DNA from: Paraburkholderia elongata
GTDB taxonomy: Bacteria; Pseudomonadota; Gammaproteobacteria; Burkholderiales; Burkholderiaceae
DNA: 64,000 nucleotides
Assembly: GCF_013177735.1 (NCBI RefSeq)
Contig: NZ_WOEZ01000014.1
Span: 1-64,000 of the forward strand
Direction of reading: 5' to 3'
The position numbers and the translations under genes were made by a program. The notes beneath the pieces were generated by a model. The model worked only from the letters and a program-made list of their open reading frames with translations. It was not told the origin of the DNA and made no database searches. This document shows, piece after piece, positions 25,794 to 38,332 of the stretch. Numbering within the stretch: position 1 is the stretch's first letter; every line of letters starts with the position of its first letter.

Positions 25794-27161
25794 ATGCTCG
25801 ACAATCTGACTCAACGGATGGCGCGCGTCGTCAAGACGCTGCGCGGCGAAGCCCGGCTCACCGAGGCGAACACCCAGGAAATGCTGCGCGAAGTGCGCCT
25901 CGCGCTCCTCGAGGCGGACGTGGCCCTGCCCGTCGTGCGCGAGTTCATCGCCAAGGTGAAGGAAAAGGCGCTCGGCGAGGAGGTCATTAGCAGCCTGTCG
26001 CCGGGTCAGGCGCTGGTCGGCGTGGTGCAGCGCGAGCTGACCGCGATCATCGGCGGCGACTATGAAGGCAAGGCGGTCGAACTGAATCTCGCCGTCACGC
26101 CGCCGGCCGTCATCCTGATGGCGGGTCTGCAAGGCGCCGGTAAGACGACCACTGTCGGCAAGCTCGCCAAGCTCCTGCGCGAAAAGTACAAGAAGAAGGT
26201 CCTGACCGTCTCGTGCGACGTTTACCGCCCGGCTGCTATCGCGCAGTTGAAGATGGTGACCGAACAGGTCGGCGCCGATTTCTTCCCGTCGGAACCTGAT
26301 CAGAAGCCGGTGGATATCGCGCGCGCCGCGGTGGATTGGGCCAAGCGCCATTACCACGACGTGCTGCTGGTCGACACGGCCGGCCGTCTGGGTATCGACG
26401 AAGCGATGATGCAGGAAATCACCGCGTTGCACAGCGAGCTGAAACCGGCGGAAACGCTGTTCGTGGTCGACGCGATGCTCGGTCAGGATGCGGTCAACAC
26501 CGCGAAGGCCTTTAGCGACGCACTGCCGCTCACCGGCGTGGTCCTCACCAAGCTCGACGGCGACTCGCGCGGTGGCGCGGCGCTTTCCGTGCGTCACGTG
26601 ACGGGCAAGCCGATCAAGTTCGTCGGCGTTGCCGAAAAGCTCGACGGCCTCGAAATTTTCTATCCGGATCGCATGGCGAACCGGATTCTCGGCATGGGCG
26701 ACATTCTCGCCCTCGTCGAAGAAGCGCAACGCGGCGTGGACGTCCAAGCCGCGCAGAAACTCGCCGACAAGGTCAAGAAAGGCGGCGACTTCGACCTCAA
26801 CGATTTCCGCGCGCAGCTTACGCAGATGAAGAGCATGGGCGGCCTGTCGTCGCTGATGGACAAGCTGCCCGCGCAGTTCCAGCAGGCCGCTGCCGGCGCC
26901 AATATGGGCATGGCCGAATCGCAGATGCGCCGCATGGAAGGCATCATCAATTCGATGACGCCGCTGGAGCGTGCCAAGCCCGAACTGATCAAGGCCACCC
27001 GCAAGCGCCGCATTGCCGCCGGCGCGGGCGTGCAGGTGCAGGAGGTCAACCGCATGCTGAACCAGTACGACCAGATGCGCACGATGATGAAAAAGCTGAA
27101 GGGCGGCAATCTGCAGAAGATGATGCGCGGCATGAAGGGCATGATGCCCGGCATGCGCTAA
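25794..27161 (+). CDS. ffh: Signal recognition particle protein Ffh (SRP54)
   Basis: 455 residues. Binds signal sequences and 4.5S RNA and docks with FtsY to deliver membrane proteins to SecYEG. N domain about 1-85, G domain about 86-295 (GLQGAGKTTTVGKLAK, DTAGRLGIDE, TKLDGDSRGG), M domain about 296-455, methionine-rich and ending MMRGMKGMMPGMR. No 4.5S RNA gene is visible in the window. Confidence 0.98.
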   Translation: MLDNLTQRMARVVKTLRGEARLTEANTQEMLREVRLALLEADVALPVVREFIAKVKEKALGEEVISSLSPGQALVGVVQRELTAIIGGDYEGKAVELNLAVTPPAVILMAGLQGAGKTTTVGKLAKLLREKYKKKVLTVSCDVYRPAAIAQLKMVTEQVGADFFPSEPDQKPVDIARAAVDWAKRHYHDVLLVDTAGRLGIDEAMMQEITALHSELKPAETLFVVDAMLGQDAVNTAKAFSDALPLTGVVLTKLDGDSRGGAALSVRHVTGKPIKFVGVAEKLDGLEIFYPDRMANRILGMGDILALVEEAQRGVDVQAAQKLADKVKKGGDFDLNDFRAQLTQMKSMGGLSSLMDKLPAQFQQAAAGANMGMAESQMRRMEGIINSMTPLERAKPELIKATRKRRIAAGAGVQVQEVNRMLNQYDQMRTMMKKLKGGNLQKMMRGMKGMMPGMR

Positions 27162-27304
27162 GCTTTAGCAAGACGGCGGTGCGCGTGTTTCCGTGCATGA
27201 ACAACGGCACGCGCGGCTGACTCCGGATTTGTGCGGGTTTATTCTGTACCGCACGCCGCCGTCCTCACTCACACTATGTATACAGTTACCGCCCGTCAGA
27301 CGTC

Positions 27305-27856
27305 ATGAACCGCGAAGAAGCTCTCCACATTTTTAGCCACTCCGAAGAAATCGTTTCGGCCGACGACGTCAACGCGTCGATCAGCGGCATGGCTACCGCC
27401 ATCCGCAACGAAATGAGCGAGGATTTCCCACTCGTGCTGTCGGTAATGGGCGGCGCGGCGGTATTCACCGGCATGCTGCTGCCGCACCTCGATTTCCCGC
27501 TCGAGTTCGACTACATCCACCTGACCCGCTATCGCAACACCACCAAGGGCGGCAATGAGATGCAGTGGCGCGTGGCGCCGGCTGAGTCGGTGAAGGATCG
27601 CGTCGTGCTGGTGCTCGACGACATCCTCGACGAAGGCGAGACGATGGCCGCCATCCGCGACCGCATCCTCGCAATGGGCGCGAAGCGCTTCCTGAGCGCG
27701 GTGCTGTGCGAGAAGATCATTCCGAAGGCGAAGCCGCTGCGCCCGGATTACTGTGGTTTCGAAGTGCCGGACCGTTATGTGTTCGGCTGCGGGATGGATG
27801 CCAAGGGCTACTGGCGCAACCTTCCGACTATTCGGGCGTTGACCGAAGGGGCTTAA
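27305..27856 (+). CDS. Hypoxanthine-guanine phosphoribosyltransferase family protein
   Basis: 183 residues. Purine salvage type I PRTase: converts hypoxanthine or guanine with PRPP to the nucleotide. The PRPP loop is VVLVLDDILDEGETM (about 100-114). It belongs to the hypoxanthine-guanine PRTase group common in betaproteobacteria (often named hypoxanthine-guanine phosphoribosyltransferase), which differs from E. coli Hpt; substrate preference is inferred. The 143 bases after ffh contain a loose inverted repeat (GACGGCGGTGCG near 27173, and its near-complement near 27252). Confidence 0.88.
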   Translation: MNREEALHIFSHSEEIVSADDVNASISGMATAIRNEMSEDFPLVLSVMGGAAVFTGMLLPHLDFPLEFDYIHLTRYRNTTKGGNEMQWRVAPAESVKDRVVLVLDDILDEGETMAAIRDRILAMGAKRFLSAVLCEKIIPKAKPLRPDYCGFEVPDRYVFGCGMDAKGYWRNLPTIRALTEGA

Positions 27857-27899
27857 GCCAAGTTGCTTTAGCCGCGCCATTCACGGCGCGCATCGGCGT

Positions 27900-27932
27900 A
27901 AAAAAAGCGGCCTGCGGGCCGCTTTCTCGTTT
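27900..27932. terminator. Bidirectional intrinsic terminator between the PRTase gene and marC
   Basis: AAAGCGGCC, loop TGC, GGGCCGCTTT, flanked by an A-run on the left and T-rich sequence on the right, so it can serve both converging genes. Confidence 0.85.
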
Positions 27933-27989
27933 ATCAGGCTGTCGATAACACTACCGCGTTGCCGTATTGAACACCGCACCGGATATCAC

Positions 27990-28589
27990 TCAGAGTTGAT
28001 GCACAAAAGACCGGATACCGCCGAGCATCATCTCCACTGAGATCGCCACCAGCACGAGCCCCATCAAGCGTTCAAAGGCCATCATCGCGCGCTCGCCGAG
28101 CCACGCCTGAATCCGCTCCGCCAGCATCAGCACGATCGCGCAGACGATCATCGTGACGGTCAGCGCGCCGATCCACTCGAACATCTTGCCGGGCGCCTGC
28201 GACGTCAGCAGCATCACCGTCGCGAGCGCCGACGGGCCCGCCAGCGCCGGAATGGCGAGCGGCACGATGAGCGGCTCACCGCCGCGCGTGTCGCCGCCGA
28301 ACGGACCGTCCGGATGCGGAAACACCATCCTGAGCGCAATCAGGAACAGCACGATTCCACCACCGATGCGCAACGACTGGTCGGTCAGACTCATCATGCG
28401 CAGGAAGCGGTCGCCGACCACCATGAACAGCAGCAGGATCGCGAAGGCGATCGCCACCTCACGGAGGATGACGATCGTGCGCCGCTTCGGCGCTACCCCG
28501 CGCAGACAACTGATGAAGAGCGGGATATTGCCGAGCGGATCGGTGATCAGAATCAGCAGGACGGTCGCGGAGAGGAAGGTGTACTCCAC
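27990..28589 (-). CDS. MarC/SnatA-family inner-membrane protein
   Basis: 199 residues, about six membrane helices. The N-terminus FLSATVLLILITDPLGNIPLF and the middle PLAIPALAGPSALATVMLL are MarC family hallmarks. Members have been linked to amino acid export in archaea, but E. coli MarC has no proven drug-resistance role. It ends the proS-marC pair; the start lies 11 bases after the proS stop. Confidence 0.9.
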   Translation of the reverse strand: MEYTFLSATVLLILITDPLGNIPLFISCLRGVAPKRRTIVILREVAIAFAILLLFMVVGDRFLRMMSLTDQSLRIGGGIVLFLIALRMVFPHPDGPFGGDTRGGEPLIVPLAIPALAGPSALATVMLLTSQAPGKMFEWIGALTVTMIVCAIVLMLAERIQAWLGERAMMAFERLMGLVLVAISVEMMLGGIRSFVHQL

Positions 28590-28600
28590 CGTCCGCTCGC

Positions 28601-30337
<1,737 letters not shown>

Positions 30338-30708
30338 TCAGATTTTCCAAAAGCGGCGGCTCCGGAGGGACCGCCCGAAAGGTGAAAACGGTGGGGAAAC
30401 CGACACAGACCCGGCGTGGAGCCGGCACGGACTCGCCGAACACCCGGCCAAAGGCTGGCCAAAGACTGGCTCAGCCCCGGCAAACAACCTGCACATACCA
30501 GGCAAAACCCCGGCAAAACCGGCCCGATCGCGGCGCTGAAGCCGCCGCGCAAAGCCTTTGCAGCAAGGGATAAGGCACGGAAAGACTGACAGGCTACCGC
30601 AAACGCGGGCCTTTTGCGGCGAATCGTTCCAATCTGGTGCGAATCGGTGCGTCGGGTCCGTTATCTGTTTATAATCAAAGCAATTTTAAAGGATTCGAAG
30701 GTGGTTGT
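30338..30708. other. Intergenic region between proS and rppH
   Basis: 371 bases. 30400-30540 is a C/A-rich stretch of degenerate short words (CCGGCAAA, GGCCAAAG, GGCAAAACC) with no gene. A -10-like TATAAT is at 30670-30675, upstream of rppH, without a convincing -35. Confidence 0.6.
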
Positions 30709-31455
30709 ATGCTGGATCGTGAAGGCTTTCGCCCGAACGTCGGCATCATCCTCTTGAACGCGCACAACGAGGTGTTTTGGGGCAAACGGCTCCGTGAACA
30801 TTCCTGGCAGTTTCCGCAAGGGGGCATCAAGTACGGAGAGACCCCCGTGCAAGCGATGTATCGGGAGTTACACGAAGAAACCGGGCTGCTTCCTGAGCAC
30901 GTCAAGGTGATCGGTCGCACGCGCGACTGGTTGCGTTACGAGGTGCCTGACAAGTTCATCAAGCGCGAAGTACGCGGTCATTACCGCGGCCAGAAACAAA
31001 TCTGGTTTTTGCTCCGGATGGTTGGACGTGATTGCGACATTTGCTTGCGCGCCACTGACCACCCTGAGTTTGATGCGTGGCGCTGGAACGAGTACTGGGT
31101 GCCACTCGACTGTGTGATCGAGTTCAAGCGGGATGTGTATCAGTTGGCGCTGACGGAGCTATCCCGTTTCATGCGCCGGGCTGCGCCGCGTGCGGAAAAA
31201 CCTGGCGGGCACCATGGGCTGCGTTATCCCCGGATAGCGTCGTCGATGGAAAGTCCGCCGGATTCGACGATGATGTCGGTCACCACTTCGGTGACCACAC
31301 TCAGCATCGAAACGTCGATTCACACGACGATCGTGTCTGATTGCGGTCCGGGCTCCGGGTCGGAAGCCGAGGTTGGCTCCGCGTCGGAACACGAAGACGA
31401 ATCGGAGCGCGAAACTGCCGCCGGTTCGCTGTTCCGCCCCGGCGCACGCAATTAA
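30709..31455 (+). CDS. rppH: RNA pyrophosphohydrolase (Nudix)
   Basis: 248 residues from the ATG at 30709 ([17 protein letters not shown]); an upstream ATG at 30637 would add 24 residues without similarity. RppH removes pyrophosphate from 5'-triphosphate mRNA, starting decay. Nudix box [23 protein letters not shown] (partial, about 41-63) fits G-x5-E-x7-REUXEEXGU. The conserved domain ends near residue 165; the last about 80 residues are Ser/Thr/Glu-rich and low-complexity, longer than E. coli RppH (176 residues). Predicted -10 TATAAT at 30670. Confidence 0.94.
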   Translation: MLDREGFRPNVGIILLNAHNEVFWGKRLREHSWQFPQGGIKYGETPVQAMYRELHEETGLLPEHVKVIGRTRDWLRYEVPDKFIKREVRGHYRGQKQIWFLLRMVGRDCDICLRATDHPEFDAWRWNEYWVPLDCVIEFKRDVYQLALTELSRFMRRAAPRAEKPGGHHGLRYPRIASSMESPPDSTMMSVTTSVTTLSIETSIHTTIVSDCGPGSGSEAEVGSASEHEDESERETAAGSLFRPGARN

Positions 31456-31531
31456 CAACTCTGTGCGGCCGTCCACGCCGCCTCCGCTGGCGCGGCTCAT
31501 TGAGCCGCGCCAGTCTTTCGAGGAAACCATA

Positions 31532-32092
31532 TTGAAAGCACTTGCTCTCGTCGTGGCGTGCGTCGCCACCGGCGCCCTGCTGGCTGGATGTTCGAGCGCC
31601 GGCAAACAACCCACCAATAAAGACGACAGCGCGTTTGCCTACCTGCTGGACCGGCCGAGCAACTGGGTTGAAAACAAGGTGGACACGTTGCCGCCGCTGC
31701 CGCAAGACTCGAATCTGCTGCCTTTCGAGGTCTCCGGCAACACGCCGTTGCAGTTCGCGATCGATAGAACTTCGCTTAGCGTCGGCACCGACGGCGTGGT
31801 GCGCTACACCGTCGTCGTAACGAGCCCAAGCGGCGCGCGCAACGTGAACTACGAAGGGATTCGCTGCGACACGTATGAATGGCGCCAGTACGCGGGGCTG
31901 AACGCCGATCACGACGGCTGGGACCAAACCGTCGCCAACGACTTCAGGCGCATCGAGAATGGCGCGCTGAACGCCTATCAGGCAACGCTGTATCAGGACT
32001 ATCTGTGTGCGAACAAGATGCCCACGGGCAGCGCGAAGCAGATTGTCGAAAACATCCGCTACAAGCGCACGCAGACCTCGCTGATTCACTAA
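31532..32092 (+). CDS. CNP1-like family lipoprotein
   Basis: 186 residues from a TTG at 31532, supported by an AGGAAA just upstream and a signal peptide beginning MKALALVVAC. Lipobox LLAGC puts the lipidated residue at Cys20. A longer ORF from 31373 would overlap rppH in another frame and hide the signal peptide. The domain (about 45-180, with NYEGIRCDTYEWRQYA) is of the CNP1-like family, first described from Neisseria cryptic plasmid sequences; function unknown. Probably outer-membrane or periplasmic lipoprotein. Confidence 0.82.
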   Translation: MKALALVVACVATGALLAGCSSAGKQPTNKDDSAFAYLLDRPSNWVENKVDTLPPLPQDSNLLPFEVSGNTPLQFAIDRTSLSVGTDGVVRYTVVVTSPSGARNVNYEGIRCDTYEWRQYAGLNADHDGWDQTVANDFRRIENGALNAYQATLYQDYLCANKMPTGSAKQIVENIRYKRTQTSLIH

Positions 32093-32140
32093 GGCCGTTT
32101 TCGCGAGCGTAGTTCGAATCTGGAAGCCGCCGCGGATGTG

Positions 32141-32178
32141 AAAAAGCCGTTCCAACTCACGCTGGAACGGCTTTTTTG
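32141..32178. terminator. Bidirectional intrinsic terminator between CNP1-like gene and proB
   Basis: AAAAAGCCGTTCCA and TGGAACGGCTTTTTT form a 9-base-pair GC stem with A- and T-runs at either side, loop of about 8. Confidence 0.92.
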
Positions 32179-32204
32179 TTTATCGTGCGGGCCTTGCTCG
32201 GGAG

Positions 32205-33323
32205 TCAGACCAGCACAAGATTGTCGCGGTGGATCACCTCAGGCTCCAGCATGTAGCCGAGCACCGATTCAATCTCGCCGCTCGGACGCCGCTGGATCAA
32301 CTTGGTTTCCGCGCTACTGTAGTTCGTCAGGCCGCGCGCTACTTCACGCCCTGCCGCGGTCAGGCACGCGATCACTTCGCCGCGCGCAAACGCGCCCTGC
32401 ACACCGACGATGCCGATCGGCAGCAAGCTCTTGCCGCCTTCGGTCAACTTTTCGACCGCGCCGTCGTCGATCACCACGTGGCCGCGCACCTGCAGATGAT
32501 CGGCCATCCATTGCTTGCGCGCCGCCATGCGCGCAGTGCGCGCGATCAACTGCGTGCCGATCGCCTCGCCCGAGGCCAGTCGTGACAACACGTCCGCTTC
32601 ACGCCCGCTCGCGATCACCGTATTGGCGCCACTGTGCGCCGCGCGTTTGGCGGCAAGAATCTTGGTCAGCATGCCGCCGCGGCCCAGGCTCGAACCCGCG
32701 CCGCCCGCCATCGCTTCGAGTTCCGGCGCGCCGGCATCGGCCTGCTGAACGAGTGTCGCGCTCGGATCCTTGCGCGGGTCGGCGGTAAAAAGCCCCTGCT
32801 GATCGGTGAGGATAATGAGTGCATCGCCTTCGATCAGATTCGCGACCAGCGCTCCCAGCGTGTCGTTGTCGCCGAACTTGATTTCGTCGGTGACGACCGT
32901 GTCGTTCTCGTTGATGATCGGCACAACGCCCAGACGCAGCAGCGTCAGCAACGTGGAACGAGCGTTTAGATAGCGTTCGCGGTCGGCCAGATCGGCGTGG
33001 GTCAGCAGAATCTGCGCGGTCTGGATCGAATGCTCGGCAAAGCGGCTTTCGTAGACTTGCGCGAGGCCCATTTGGCCGACAGCCGCGGCCGCCTGCAATT
33101 CGTCGATTTCGCGTGGCCGCTTGGTCCAGCCGAGCCGCTGCATCCCTTCGGCAATGGCGCCCGAACTGACCAGCACCACTTCCTTGCCTTGCGCGCGCAG
33201 TGCGGCAATCTGCGCAGCCCAGCGGCCGATCGCAGCATGATCGAGGCCGCGCCCGTCATTGGTGACGAGGCTCGAGCCGACTTTCACTACCAATCGCCGT
33301 GAATCTGCGATGACGGAACGCAT
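32205..33323 (-). CDS. proB: Glutamate 5-kinase
   Basis: 372 residues from the ATG at 33323 ([18 protein letters not shown]); the ORF extends upstream to 33530 without similarity. First step of proline synthesis from glutamate. Amino acid kinase domain about 1-260 ([28 protein letters not shown]), then a C-terminal PUA domain (about 275-372), the usual two-domain proteobacterial form. It follows obgE after 73 bases. Confidence 0.97.
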   Translation of the reverse strand: MRSVIADSRRLVVKVGSSLVTNDGRGLDHAAIGRWAAQIAALRAQGKEVVLVSSGAIAEGMQRLGWTKRPREIDELQAAAAVGQMGLAQVYESRFAEHSIQTAQILLTHADLADRERYLNARSTLLTLLRLGVVPIINENDTVVTDEIKFGDNDTLGALVANLIEGDALIILTDQQGLFTADPRKDPSATLVQQADAGAPELEAMAGGAGSSLGRGGMLTKILAAKRAAHSGANTVIASGREADVLSRLASGEAIGTQLIARTARMAARKQWMADHLQVRGHVVIDDGAVEKLTEGGKSLLPIGIVGVQGAFARGEVIACLTAAGREVARGLTNYSSAETKLIQRRPSGEIESVLGYMLEPEVIHRDNLVLV

Positions 33324-33396
33324 TGTGCGCGGTCTCCCAAGATGACGCGTGATGCATGCCGGCGGCCCTTGCAGGCGCCGGCGCTCAGGCTTGTTA

Positions 33397-34581
<1,185 letters not shown>

Positions 34582-34683
34582 CTATTTTGCCGCGCCCGCC
34601 GTGCGGTGAGCAATCAGCCGATCGGCTAAGCGCGCCGACATGGCCATTCAATCCGCCAATTCTTCGGACAAAGAGCGCTGCAA

Positions 34684-34718
34684 TAAAAAAAGCCCCGCGA
34701 ACTTCGCGGGGCCTTTTT
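34684..34718 (-). terminator. Intrinsic terminator (or attenuator) between rpmA and obgE
   Basis: On the minus strand GGCCCCGCGAA pairs with TTCGCGGGGC and is followed by TTTTTTTATT. It would end most rplU-rpmA transcripts. Confidence 0.9.
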
Positions 34719-34747
34719 CCGGTCCTGAAGCCCGTGCCTGATTAAAC

Positions 34748-35011
34748 TCAGACTGCTGCCGGGACGACGTTGACCATGTGCTTCTTCGCTGCGCCCTTCG
34801 TCGAGAAATTGACGTGGCCGTCCGTCAGCGCGAACAAGGTGTGATCCTTGCCGATACCGACGTTTTCGCCCGGGTGCATGCGCGTACCACGTTGGCGAAC
34901 GATGATGCCGCCAGCGTTGATGGCCTGACCGCCGTAAACCTTCACGCCGAGACGCTTCGATTCAGAGTCGCGGCCGTTCCGGGACGATCCGCCTGCCTTT
35001 TTGTGTGCCAT
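34748..35011 (-). CDS. rpmA: 50S ribosomal protein L27
   Basis: 87 residues, usual length. Begins [24 protein letters not shown], the family N-terminus that reaches the peptidyl transferase centre and needs no Firmicute-type leader. It follows rplU by 25 bases and shares its promoter (35403-35431). Confidence 0.99.
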   Translation of the reverse strand: MAHKKAGGSSRNGRDSESKRLGVKVYGGQAINAGGIIVRQRGTRMHPGENVGIGKDHTLFALTDGHVNFSTKGAAKKHMVNVVPAAV

Positions 35012-35036
35012 TTGATTTGCTCCTTAACCGTTGCGC

Positions 35037-35348
35037 TTACGCGTTGATCGCGTCGATGCGCAGTTCGGTATAGTTCTGGCGGTGGCCGCCATGCTTCTGG
35101 TAGTGCTTCCGGCGACGCATCTTGAAGATGGTCACTTTTGCGTGACGACCTTGCGACACGACGGTAGCCTTGACGGAAGCCCCACTGACCAGCGGCGTAC
35201 CGAACTTAATCGATTCGCCTTCGCCCACTGCGAGAACCTGGTCGAGCGTGATTTCAGCGTCAATGTCTGCCGGTATCTGTTCTACTTTAAGTTTTTCGCC
35301 GACGGCAACTTTATACTGCTTGCCACCGGTTTTTATGACCGCGTACAT
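35037..35348 (-). CDS. rplU: 50S ribosomal protein L21
   Basis: 103 residues from the ATG at 35348 ([14 protein letters not shown]), the standard bacterial start; the open frame extends to 35570 but lacks similarity. Ends [18 protein letters not shown] plus a short tail, as in other betaproteobacteria. The first gene of the rplU-rpmA unit. Confidence 0.99.
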   Translation of the reverse strand: MYAVIKTGGKQYKVAVGEKLKVEQIPADIDAEITLDQVLAVGEGESIKFGTPLVSGASVKATVVSQGRHAKVTIFKMRRRKHYQKHGGHRQNYTELRIDAINA

Positions 35349-35402
35349 TGAGAACCTCACTCTGTGTTCATTTTTCCCACGCACCGCGCGCGGAAACCCG
35401 TG

Positions 35403-35431
35403 ATTATACATAGAGTTAGCTGCTCGGTCAA
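35403..35431 (-). promoter_or_regulatory. Strong sigma-70 promoter of rplU-rpmA
   Basis: Minus strand TTGACC (35426-35431), 17-base spacer, perfect TATAAT (35403-35408). It gives a leader of about 50 bases before the rplU ATG. Confidence 0.88.
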
Positions 35432-35555
35432 AACTCATTGAGAGTCGTCGCGCGCACCGCCCGGCGCCTTGCCGTCCAGCCCCGGTTCGCGGCCCTGCCG
35501 CTGCCTTCGTCGCGCCGTGCCGCAGCCTGCGACCCGGAACTGTCGCGATTCGCCT

Positions 35556-35561
35556 TATAAT
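35556..35561 (+). promoter_or_regulatory. Candidate -10 element of ispB
   Basis: TATAAT lies 26 bases upstream of the ispB ATG. No good -35 at 16-18 bases, so it is only a candidate. Confidence 0.4.
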
Positions 35562-35587
35562 TCGCGGCACTACCCAATTCAGCCATC

Positions 35588-36580
35588 ATGTCGTCGACTG
35601 CCACCCCCTCCTCCAACGCCGCCAGCCTGCTCGCTCCGATCGCCGAAGACATGCAGCAGGTCAATCGCGTCATACGGCACCGTCTGGCTTCCGACGTGAT
35701 GCTGATCAATCAGATCTCCGAGTACATCATCAGCGCCGGGGGCAAACGGCTGCGGCCCGCGCTGCTGCTGCTGGTGGCAGGCGCGCTGGGCGAGACCACC
35801 GGGCATCGGCACGAACTGGCCGCGGTGGTGGAATTCATCCACACGGCCACCCTGCTGCACGACGACGTGGTCGACGAATCCGATCTGCGGCGCGGCCGCC
35901 AGACCGCCAACGCGCTGTTCGGCAACGCTGCGAGCGTCCTGGTCGGCGACTTCCTGTACTCGCGCTCGTTCCAGATGATGGTCGGCGTGGGCAAGATGCG
36001 CGTGATGGAAATCCTGTCGGAGGCGACCAACATCATCTCCGAGGGCGAAGTGCTGCAGTTGCTGAACATGCACGACGCCGACGTGGACGAAACGCGCTAC
36101 ATGCAGGTGATCCGCTACAAAACCGCCAAGCTGTTCGAAGCCGCCGCCCAACTCGGCGCAGTGCTGGCCGGTTCGGATGCAAAAATCGAAGCCGCGGCAG
36201 CGGAATTCGGCCGCCGCATCGGCACCGCGTTCCAGATCATGGACGACTGGCTCGACTACACGGGCACGGCTGAATCGATGGGCAAGAACGCGGGCGACGA
36301 TCTGCGCGAAGGCAAACCCACGCTCCCGCTGATTTACCTGATCGAACGTGGTACGCCTGAGCAGTCGGCGCTCGCGCGGGAAGCCATCGAGCAAGGCGGC
36401 ACGGACCGTTTCGACACCATTTTTGAAGCGATCACGCGTTCCGGCGCGCTGGATCACACGCTTGAGTGCGCAAAGCAGGAAGCGCTGGCCGCAGCTGCAG
36501 CAATTTCTTCATTTCCCGATTCCATTTTCAAAGATAGCCTGCTAGAATTATGTTCTTACTCGACGGCAAGACAGTCTTGA
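35588..36580 (+). CDS. ispB: Octaprenyl (polyprenyl) diphosphate synthase
   Basis: 330 residues. Makes the ubiquinone side chain from IPP and a short allylic diphosphate. Aspartate-rich motifs LLHDDVVDESD (about 95-105) and MDDWLDYTG (about 218-226) are the FARM and SARM of trans-prenyltransferases; GGKRLRPALLLLV is the substrate lysine/arginine region. It is divergent from rplU over 239 bases, an order usual in proteobacteria. Chain length is assumed from the family. Confidence 0.95.
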   Translation: MSSTATPSSNAASLLAPIAEDMQQVNRVIRHRLASDVMLINQISEYIISAGGKRLRPALLLLVAGALGETTGHRHELAAVVEFIHTATLLHDDVVDESDLRRGRQTANALFGNAASVLVGDFLYSRSFQMMVGVGKMRVMEILSEATNIISEGEVLQLLNMHDADVDETRYMQVIRYKTAKLFEAAAQLGAVLAGSDAKIEAAAAEFGRRIGTAFQIMDDWLDYTGTAESMGKNAGDDLREGKPTLPLIYLIERGTPEQSALAREAIEQGGTDRFDTIFEAITRSGALDHTLECAKQEALAAAAAISSFPDSIFKDSLLELCSYSTARQS

Positions 36581-36618
36581 ACGAGACTGAAACACCGTAA
36601 GAGTCCAGCAGTACAGAT

Positions 36619-36695
36619 CGGGGTGTAGCTTAGCCTGGTAGAGCGCTACGTTCGGGACGTAGAGGCCGGAGGTTCGAATCCTCTCACCCCGACCA
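36619..36695 (+). tRNA. tRNA-Pro, anticodon CGG
   Basis: 77 bases, cloverleaf complete: acceptor stem CGGGGTG with CACCCCG, D arm TAGCCTGGTAGAG, anticodon stem CTACG/CGTAG with loop TTCGGGA (anticodon CGG, reads CCG), T arm with GGTTCGAATCC, and the CCA end encoded at 36693-36695. Confidence 0.98.
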
Positions 36696-36721
36696 GATTT
36701 GCCTTGTTAGTTCAAGGCTCG

Positions 36722-36756
36722 AAAAACCGCCCAGCTTGCTTGGCGGTTTTTTGTTT
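36722..36756 (+). terminator. Intrinsic terminator of tRNA-Pro
   Basis: AAAAACCGCC, loop of about 10, GGCGGTTTTTT. It lies 27 bases after the tRNA. Confidence 0.88.
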
Positions 36757-36897
36757 TGGGCCACGATTTTTTGCACCTGCCCCGTGCCTTGCCGTTGCGC
36801 GCGATTTGTCTTAAGCCTCCTGGACCATCCGCACACCCGGTTCGCGCAGCCCCCTCTGCTATATTCTCTCAATCCCGTCCCCTATCCTTCACTACGC

Positions 36898-38202
36898 GTG
36901 GAACAACTTCCCTTGTGGGCGCAGATCGGCGCCGTCTTTCTGCTGCTTATCTGTTCCAGCTTCTTTTCGATTTCCGAAACGGCGATGATGGCGATCAACC
37001 GCCATCGCCTGAAACACCTTGCCAACAAGAATGCGCTCGGCGCGAAGACCACGCAGGGGCTTCTGGCGCACACCGACCAGCTGTTGAGCGTGGTCCTGAT
37101 CGGCAACAATCTCTTCAACACGATCATTCCGGTGCTCACCACCTCGATCGCGCTGCATACGTTCGGCCACAATAACGTCGTGCTTTCGATCGCGACCGGA
37201 ATCGTCGCGTTCCTGATCATCGTGTTCGCGGAAATCACGCCGAAGATTGTCGGTGCGACGTTCCCGGAGAAGATCGCGCTGCCGGCCAGCCTGCTGATCG
37301 CACCGATGATGCGAATCGGCAAGCCGCTCGTCTGGTTCGTCAATCTGTTCGCGAACACGATCTTGCGTGTGCTGCATATCAATACCAAAGGCGCGCACGA
37401 TCAGCGGCTTTCCACCGAGGAGCTGCGCACCATCGTGCTCGAATCAGGCAGCTTCATGCCGACCAAGCACCGCAGCATTCTGTTGAATCTGTTCGACCTC
37501 GAGAACATTTCCGTCGACGACGTGATGATCCCGCGCCGCCGCATCGAAGCGCTCGACTTCGACGCGCCGTTCGAGCAAATCCTGCATCAGCTGGAAACCT
37601 GTTATCACAACAAGCTGATCGTCTATCAAGGCGACATCGACCGCGTGCTCGGCGTGCTGCACGTGCGCAAGACACTGGCTGCCCTGCACAACCAGGAACT
37701 GGAGCGCGAGACGCTGCGCGAGTTGCTGGCCGAGCCGTATTTCGTGCCGACCGGTACGCCGGTGTTCCAGCAGCTGCAGTACTTCCAGGAGAGCCGTCAC
37801 CGCACAGCGCTAGTCGTCAACGAATACGGCGAGTTGCAAGGGTTGGTCACGCCGGAAGACATCATCGAAGAGCTGATCGGCGAATTCACCACCTCGATTC
37901 CGCGTGGCGCCAATTCGCGCGGCGGCTGGAACGAGAACGGCGAATGTATCGTTGCAGGCAGCATGCCGCTGCGCGAACTGAACCGCTGGCTGCATCTCAC
38001 GCTGCCGACCGACGGACCGAAAACGCTCAACGGACTGATTCTCGAGATACTCGAAGAGATTCCCGATGGCGACGTGTGCGTGCAGATCGGCGAGGTGAAA
38101 CTCGAAGTGATGCGCAGCGACGACCAGGCGATTCGCACTGTCAAGCTGTTCAAACCACCCACTCGCGCAGGCGCGAAAGCCGTCAAGGCCGCGCGCGGCT
38201 AA
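36898..38202 (+). CDS. HlyC/CorC (DUF21 and CBS) membrane protein
   Basis: 434 residues from a GTG at 36898, chosen because the sequence MEQLPLWAQIGAVFLLLICSSFFSIS (quoted in part) matches family starts; the upstream frame to 36736 runs through the tRNA terminator and is not coding. DUF21 (CNNM) membrane domain about 1-190 with SISETAMMAINRHRL, two CBS domains about 200-335 (NEYGELQGLVTPEDI), and a CorC-HlyC domain about 345-425. Related proteins affect magnesium/cobalt efflux or heavy-metal tolerance. Precise role not known. Confidence 0.9.
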   Translation: MEQLPLWAQIGAVFLLLICSSFFSISETAMMAINRHRLKHLANKNALGAKTTQGLLAHTDQLLSVVLIGNNLFNTIIPVLTTSIALHTFGHNNVVLSIATGIVAFLIIVFAEITPKIVGATFPEKIALPASLLIAPMMRIGKPLVWFVNLFANTILRVLHINTKGAHDQRLSTEELRTIVLESGSFMPTKHRSILLNLFDLENISVDDVMIPRRRIEALDFDAPFEQILHQLETCYHNKLIVYQGDIDRVLGVLHVRKTLAALHNQELERETLRELLAEPYFVPTGTPVFQQLQYFQESRHRTALVVNEYGELQGLVTPEDIIEELIGEFTTSIPRGANSRGGWNENGECIVAGSMPLRELNRWLHLTLPTDGPKTLNGLILEILEEIPDGDVCVQIGEVKLEVMRSDDQAIRTVKLFKPPTRAGAKAVKAARG

Positions 38203-38332
38203 GCCCTGCACGCCGCAGCATCGCACATGGGCGCAGTACGCGCCATTAGCCGATTGGGTGAATGGTGGTGTTAGTAGCCTTACCGGATGATGGAGTCTTC
38301 GTGTTCTACAGGCGGCCCATCACCGGTCTCTC

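Noticed and set aside
36736..36897. Upstream extension of the CorC-like gene
   Set aside because: The frame runs through the tRNA terminator and lacks family similarity; GTG at 36898 preferred.
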